In this document: piece by piece, positions 60,700 through 64,000 of the stretch
Layout of the letters: each line of letters opens with the position of its first letter
Numbering within the stretch: position 1 is the first letter of the stretch
Source: Chitinophagaceae bacterium
GTDB taxonomy: Bacteria; Bacteroidota; Bacteroidia; Chitinophagales; Chitinophagaceae
Reading direction: 5' to 3'
NCBI GenBank assembly: GCA_023957125.1
Contig: JAMLHL010000008.1
Location: 1 to 64,000 of the forward strand
DNA: 64,000 nt
The notes under the pieces: generated by a model
The model's input: the letters and a program-made list of their open reading frames with translations, nothing else
What the model was told of the DNA's origin: nothing
Database searches by the model: none
Program-made: the position numbers and the translations under genes

Positions 60700-61020
60700 G
60701 TAAAATTTTTTTGCTGCCGGATCTTTCCTGTATGCCGTCAATGAAACTCCTGTAACGGAACCGGGAGATAAGGGAAAGATTGAGTTTCGTGGAGGTTCGG
60801 GAACATATCCTGAAAATCCGGCGGGATGGGCCACTTTACCCGGGATAAATTACCGGAATAAGCGCCTGGGGAATATCAATTGTCCGCCGGAGGATATACT
60901 ACGCAGGCTGCCTGTATGATTGACGGAAAGCAATATATGGTTTATCGCCGCGGGCGGAGACGGAAAGGCGGGTACTAAGCCGCGAGATGGGAGATTTTTA
61001 TGTGGCGTTTTGTTTAAAGA
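60700..61020 (+). pseudogene. Decayed PQQ-dependent dehydrogenase-like gene, C-terminal remnant
   Basis: In-frame fragments read LYAVNETPVTEPGDKGKIEF, then with frame changes GGYTTQAACMIDGKQYMV (about 60890-60945) and IAAGGDGKAGTKPRDGRF (about 60947-61000). The last two match in order the C-terminal end of PQQ-binding beta-propeller dehydrogenases (G-G-Y/F-x-T-P..NGKQYV..GGG-K-x-G-T). Several stops and frameshifts and no start make it a pseudogene. The first fragment is not clearly homologous. Confidence 0.5.
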
Positions 61021-61284
61021 AATGATTTGCCCCGATAGCTACTCCTTTAAAACCTGCCTGCAGAATCACATCACTCCCGGGCTTTTCTGTCACGGGCAGC
61101 TCCTTTACGGAAATATTTATCAATAATTCTTAAGATAGCCAGGCGATCAAACTGGGTGGCGTTCACGCTGTTTGTTTCAGTCATAATATTAAGTTTTTCT
61201 ATGAGAGGGAAAGAGTATCTATGATAGATGAAATGATCTAACGAATATAGGTTTTAATTTTTGAAATATGAAATCAAATGGATG
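61021..61284. other. Intergenic region with short ORF fragments
   Basis: A minus-strand 37-codon frame (starting MTETNSVNATQFDRL at about 61178) and an overlapping shifted frame lie here. They look like a further degraded gene but cannot be assigned to a family. Confidence 0.3.
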
Positions 61285-61395
61285 CATTTAAAATTGTCGC
61301 AGGCGGGTGGTGACACCCGCCTGTAGCGTCCGCTACCGGTCGGTGTCCCACCGACCGGTAAATTATACAGGGCGCGACAATTTTTAAATGCCCCA
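61285..61395. mobile_element. Palindromic MITE/BIME-like element, copy 2 (inverted)
   Basis: Hairpin Q (stems CAGGCGGGTG / CACCCGCCTG, 61300-61323), linker TAG-6-CTA, then hairpin P (stems CCGGTCGGTG / CACCGACCGG, 61336-61358), i.e. the reverse orientation of copy 1. The flanks form an imperfect inverted repeat (GATGCATTTAAAATTGTCGC on the left, GCGACAATTTTTAAATGC on the right). They differ from copy 1 in many bases but keep pairing with each other. Confidence 0.75.
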
Positions 61396-61551
61396 TCAAA
61401 TGTACCCCCGGATTTTCGCCCGATCTGCGATATTCCGGTGCATGCGATACCGACAGGCAGTGGGTTCATGCTGTGAAATTTTTCGGTCATGCCATTTTGG
61501 AAGTTGCATAAAGATTCATGAAACGGATATCTGTGCTTTTTTATACCTGCG

Positions 61552-61923
61552 CTATCTCAACCATTGTAGTATGATGATGGCTGATCCAAGCAATATCTCC
61601 ACCAGCATAATAAAGTCAAAGTAGGCGCCTGCCCTGCCTACTTTATATCTCGAATATAACCGCCCCAATCCCGAGAACGTAACGATGAGCCCGAGAAAAT
61701 AAGGTATATGCCCGGTTTCGGGGATGTTAAAAGCGGCGTATGCAAACAGGAACCCGGAGGCAAAATATATACCGCTTAAAAAGCGTAGCAGATCGTCCAG
61801 CACGGGTTGCGAGGGAGTTTCTTTGGGTAAAAAGTACATCACTCCTTTAAGCATCACGTTCAGTCCTCCAAGGAAACAGATGAGTGCAACAAGCCCTAAT
61901 AAAATACCGAGTGTTATTTCCAT
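61552..61923 (-). CDS. DUF4345 domain-containing membrane protein
   Basis: A 123-residue protein with four predicted transmembrane helices: ITLGILLGLVALICFLGGLN, then around FLSGIYFASGFLFAYAAFNI, HIPYFLGLIVTFSGLGRLYS and DFIMLVEILLGSAIIILQWL. This matches the small DUF4345 family, function unknown. It lies 26 bases downstream of the HXXEE gene on the same strand, so the two may be co-transcribed. Confidence 0.8.
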   Translation of the reverse strand: MEITLGILLGLVALICFLGGLNVMLKGVMYFLPKETPSQPVLDDLLRFLSGIYFASGFLFAYAAFNIPETGHIPYFLGLIVTFSGLGRLYSRYKVGRAGAYFDFIMLVEILLGSAIIILQWLR

Positions 61924-61949
61924 TGTTTTATTTTTATTGGTTTATGTAT

Positions 61950-62591
61950 TCATTTCCTGCGATCGCAGGGTAGCAACTGTTTGTTTTTAAAGGTGAAACT
62001 GGTATTTCTGTCTGCCAGCCAGGTAATAAGTTTGAATACCGCCACAACATTGATGACGATCCCTAACGGGATACCGATCAGATAGTCTGTGCCCGTAGCT
62101 AACCCTTCGTTGTGAATGATTTTAAAGAAGAAGAAAACACAGGGCGCGAAGAGCAGCCAGCTGGTTGCCAGCCCCGCGTTGTAAATGGTTTTTCCTTTGA
62201 TGTTAAAGATGAAGGTATGCGCTATTATATTACCCAGTGAAACCAGGATGGCTGCCATTCCAAGCCAGATAAACCGTTCTCCTGCCAGCGCTGCGAGCAG
62301 ATAAAGGGTCCAGCCGATCCATACATTAATAATGAGCGAGGTATTGCTGTTCAGAGGGTATCTGTCGGGCAGGTCGCTGTTGAACATCACCCGGTTAACC
62401 ATTCCCGGAAAGGTGGCTGCTACCCGGTATTCTTCCATTTGATGGAAGAAGAGAGATACTAAACTAAGCCACATCAATAGCTGATAGCTGGATAATCCGG
62501 GCCGAAAAGAAAAAACGGATGCGAGTATGATCACTCCGAAAATTCCGCCAATGTCATACCAGTGATTGCGTAAAAAATTCAACTTATTCAA
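61950..62591 (-). CDS. HXXEE domain-containing membrane protein
   Basis: A 213-residue protein with about six membrane helices and the family motif FFHQMEEYRVAATFPG (H-x-x-E-E) near residue 50. A second cluster of polar residues lies in LGNIIAHTFIFNIKGKTIYN. The HXXEE family is a membrane family of unknown function with a conserved His/Glu set that could bind metal. It is followed on the same strand by the DUF4345 gene. Confidence 0.8.
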   Translation of the reverse strand: MNKLNFLRNHWYDIGGIFGVIILASVFSFRPGLSSYQLLMWLSLVSLFFHQMEEYRVAATFPGMVNRVMFNSDLPDRYPLNSNTSLIINVWIGWTLYLLAALAGERFIWLGMAAILVSLGNIIAHTFIFNIKGKTIYNAGLATSWLLFAPCVFFFFKIIHNEGLATGTDYLIGIPLGIVINVVAVFKLITWLADRNTSFTFKNKQLLPCDRRK

Positions 62592-62723
62592 TCTCTTATA
62601 ATGTCGGCAGGCTTTTGCAAAACAGCTTTCCCTTGTGCCGGGGGTGTCTAAAAACGGTCGTCATGAGAGGCTCATGAAGCCGCGCTACTGTACAAGGTAC
62701 GTCATTTATACTATATATAAATG

Positions 62724-62731
62724 TAGATTTG
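62724..62731 (+). promoter_or_regulatory. Putative -7 element of the MscS-like gene
   Basis: TAGATTTG is an exact TAnnTTTG match, 41 bases before ATG 62773; no clear -33 TTG. Confidence 0.45.
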
Positions 62732-62772
62732 CAGAGACGAATAGCCTGGCTAAAAAATAAAAACATTTTGAA

Positions 62773-63804
62773 ATGACCTTTGATGACGCATTATATTTAT
62801 CCCTGTTCCTGGCGGGAGGATTGATCGCCGGTTTTTTTGTGAAAAAAGTAATTTCCCCGTTTTTTAGAAAAATGGCGACCAGCACCAAATGGGCGGTTGA
62901 CGATCTGATCATTGAAAGTATAGGGAAGTGGCTGATTCCCTGGTTTGTAGCTTTGGGCGCATTTTTGGGGTGGAAGCGTATTCCGATGGATACCAAATAC
63001 CATCATTGGATGGAAAACGCCCTGATGATTTTTTACGTGTTTTCTGTTACCTGGATCGTTGCCAGGATCCTTTCCGGGATGGCAAAAGTGCACAGTACAC
63101 AGGGTGAAAAGGTAGTGGCCTCTTCCTCCATTGTGAGCAACATCATTAAAGTAATCGTTTATTGCATTGGTTTTTTGGTGATCCTGCAGTCCCTGGGGAT
63201 TTCCATTACCCCCGTGTTGACGGCGTTAGGCGTAGGAGGTTTGGCGGTTGCCCTTGCATTGCAGGATACGCTGTCGAATTTGTTTGCGGGGATCCAGATC
63301 ATCTCCACCCGCATGATCAATCACGGCGATTTTATAAGACTGGATTCGGGGCAGGACGGCTTTGTGGAAGATATCAGCTGGCGCTATACCACGCTCAGGA
63401 CGGGCGACAATAACCGGATTATTATTCCCAACTCCAAGCTTGCCGGCGTGATCCTGGCCAATTATTATTATCCGGATCAGGAAGTATTGTTTGATGTTTC
63501 AATAGGGGTGGATTACAACAGCGATCTTCGGCAGGTAGAGCAGGTAACCGTTGAGGTACTCAAAGAAATCCAAAAAGATTTTGCGGATTGTGTTCAAAGT
63601 TTCGAACCTTTTATTCGTTTCCAGCAGTTTGGCGACAGCAGTATAACCCTGAAAGCTTTCCTTAAATCCAAAACCTTTGGCGGACAGTTTCTCGTCAAAC
63701 ACGAACTCATGAAAAAGCTGCACCGGAGATACAAGGATGAGGGAATTAATATACCGTTTCCCGTTCGGGATGTGTATTTGCATGATGCCGGAATGAAGTC
63801 TTGA
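62773..63804 (+). CDS. Mechanosensitive ion channel family protein (MscS type)
   Basis: A 343-residue membrane channel that opens on osmotic downshock. It has four N-terminal helices (about residues 5-25, 50-70, 75-95 and 115-135). The pore-lining TM3 and beta-domain signature is TALGVGGLAVALALQDTLSN, LFAGIQIISTRMINHGDFIR. The cytosolic beta domain has DISWRYTTLRTGDNNRIIIP and NSKLAGVILANYYYPD, and the C-terminal alpha/beta domain is complete. It stands alone in this window. It is likely an inner-membrane heptamer. Confidence 0.93.
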   Translation: MTFDDALYLSLFLAGGLIAGFFVKKVISPFFRKMATSTKWAVDDLIIESIGKWLIPWFVALGAFLGWKRIPMDTKYHHWMENALMIFYVFSVTWIVARILSGMAKVHSTQGEKVVASSSIVSNIIKVIVYCIGFLVILQSLGISITPVLTALGVGGLAVALALQDTLSNLFAGIQIISTRMINHGDFIRLDSGQDGFVEDISWRYTTLRTGDNNRIIIPNSKLAGVILANYYYPDQEVLFDVSIGVDYNSDLRQVEQVTVEVLKEIQKDFADCVQSFEPFIRFQQFGDSSITLKAFLKSKTFGGQFLVKHELMKKLHRRYKDEGINIPFPVRDVYLHDAGMKS

Positions 63805-64000
63805 GGGAAAATGTGGAAATAGCAACAGGTATGAGGTACCAGGTATCCGGTTGCTCAGCAGGTTGCAGGGGGAGTTTTTAGTTTGGAGTTTTTAGTTTGG
63901 GAATTTGGGGTGGGGGAGCGGGGTGTGGGGTGTGGGGGTGCAAGTTGCACGTTGCAAGGTAGAGGCAGGGGCAAGGACACAGGGTGCAGGTTGCATGGAG
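63805..64000. repeat. Intergenic degenerate phrase-repeat cluster (continues past the window)
   Basis: AACAGGTATGAGGTACCAGG, GGTTGCTCAGCAGGTTGCAG, GGAGTTTTTAGTTTGGAG and GTGCAAGTTGCACGTTGC phrases fill the end of the window. It uses the same families as the blocks at 4335, 31416, 44505 and 46780. Confidence 0.85.

Overview
The window looks like a chromosomal segment of a Bacteroidota bacterium, most likely of the family Chitinophagaceae. Evidence: a type IX secretion C-terminal sorting domain, PorT-like and DUF2961/DUF4838/DUF4091/DUF4295/DUF4382 families, the rpmB-rpmG-DUF4295-(ftsY) order, promoters of the TAnnTTTG type instead of classical -10 boxes, weak Shine-Dalgarno signals, and a tmRNA whose tag ends in YAMAA. 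There are no rRNA or tRNA genes and no CRISPR array in view; the only stable RNA found is tmRNA.

Layout. 1-1600 is an AT-rich accessory end: the tail of an RND efflux pump, a DUF2141 protein, palindromes and decayed genes. 2.1-4.3 kb: an RIC-type di-iron repair protein and a DUF3810 protein. 4.6-8.2 kb: an exported carbohydrate operon (GH172-like DUF2961 protein, exported Gfo/Idh/MocA protein, esterase). 8.3-9.5 kb: dcd and a phosphopantetheinyl transferase. 9.8-17.9 kb: an alpha-2-macroglobulin/PBP1C pair. 18.3-20.6 kb: an outer-membrane barrel and a T9SS-secreted protein gene broken by two in-frame stops. 20.7-24.1 kb: phosphonate catabolism (phnY, phnA, XRE-cupin regulator). 24.3-27.6 kb: gpmA, a damaged PIN toxin/antitoxin module between two direct repeats, glnS. 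27.8-31.4 kb: rpmB, rpmG, DUF4295, GNAT, ftsY and a radical SAM gene overlapping ftsY. 31.7-36.1 kb: comM/yifB and an NRAMP-UspA fusion with its MntR/DtxR regulator. 36.3-39.9 kb: a lipoprotein, a kinase-like protein and MlaE/MlaF. 40.3 kb: ssrA. 41.1-44.5 kb: PorT barrel, ArsR/SRPBCC pair with a tandem operator, gene remnants, DUF1697 and ogt. 44.8-48.8 kb: MFS exporter and a HUMPS-decarboxylase/ADH/SDR cluster. 49.1-51.4 kb: cysteine desulfurase and a DUF4382 lipoprotein. 51.6-60.6 kb: a glycan-processing locus (GH92, GH42-like, DUF4838, DUF4091). 61.5-63.8 kb: DUF4345, HXXEE and MscS membrane proteins.

Working together. Two exported glycan loci, a T9SS cargo gene and surface barrels suggest a glycan-degrading, particle-associated life. 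Metal and stress functions (NRAMP/MntR, RIC, MscS, Mla lipid transport, A2M/PBP1C) protect the envelope. phnA/phnY would release phosphate and acetate from C2 phosphonates, but the usual aminotransferase PhnW is not in view.

The most unusual feature is the intergenic space. It carries several families of short degenerate 'phrase' repeats, often running up to start codons; a compound palindromic MITE/BIME-like element in two inverted copies; and a third hairpin-bearing repeat in three copies. The best candidates for new biology are the conserved lipoprotein plus kinase-like protein ahead of MlaEF, the radical SAM enzyme coupled to FtsY, and the HUMPS/ADH/SDR pathway, whose ADH has lost all four structural-zinc cysteines.
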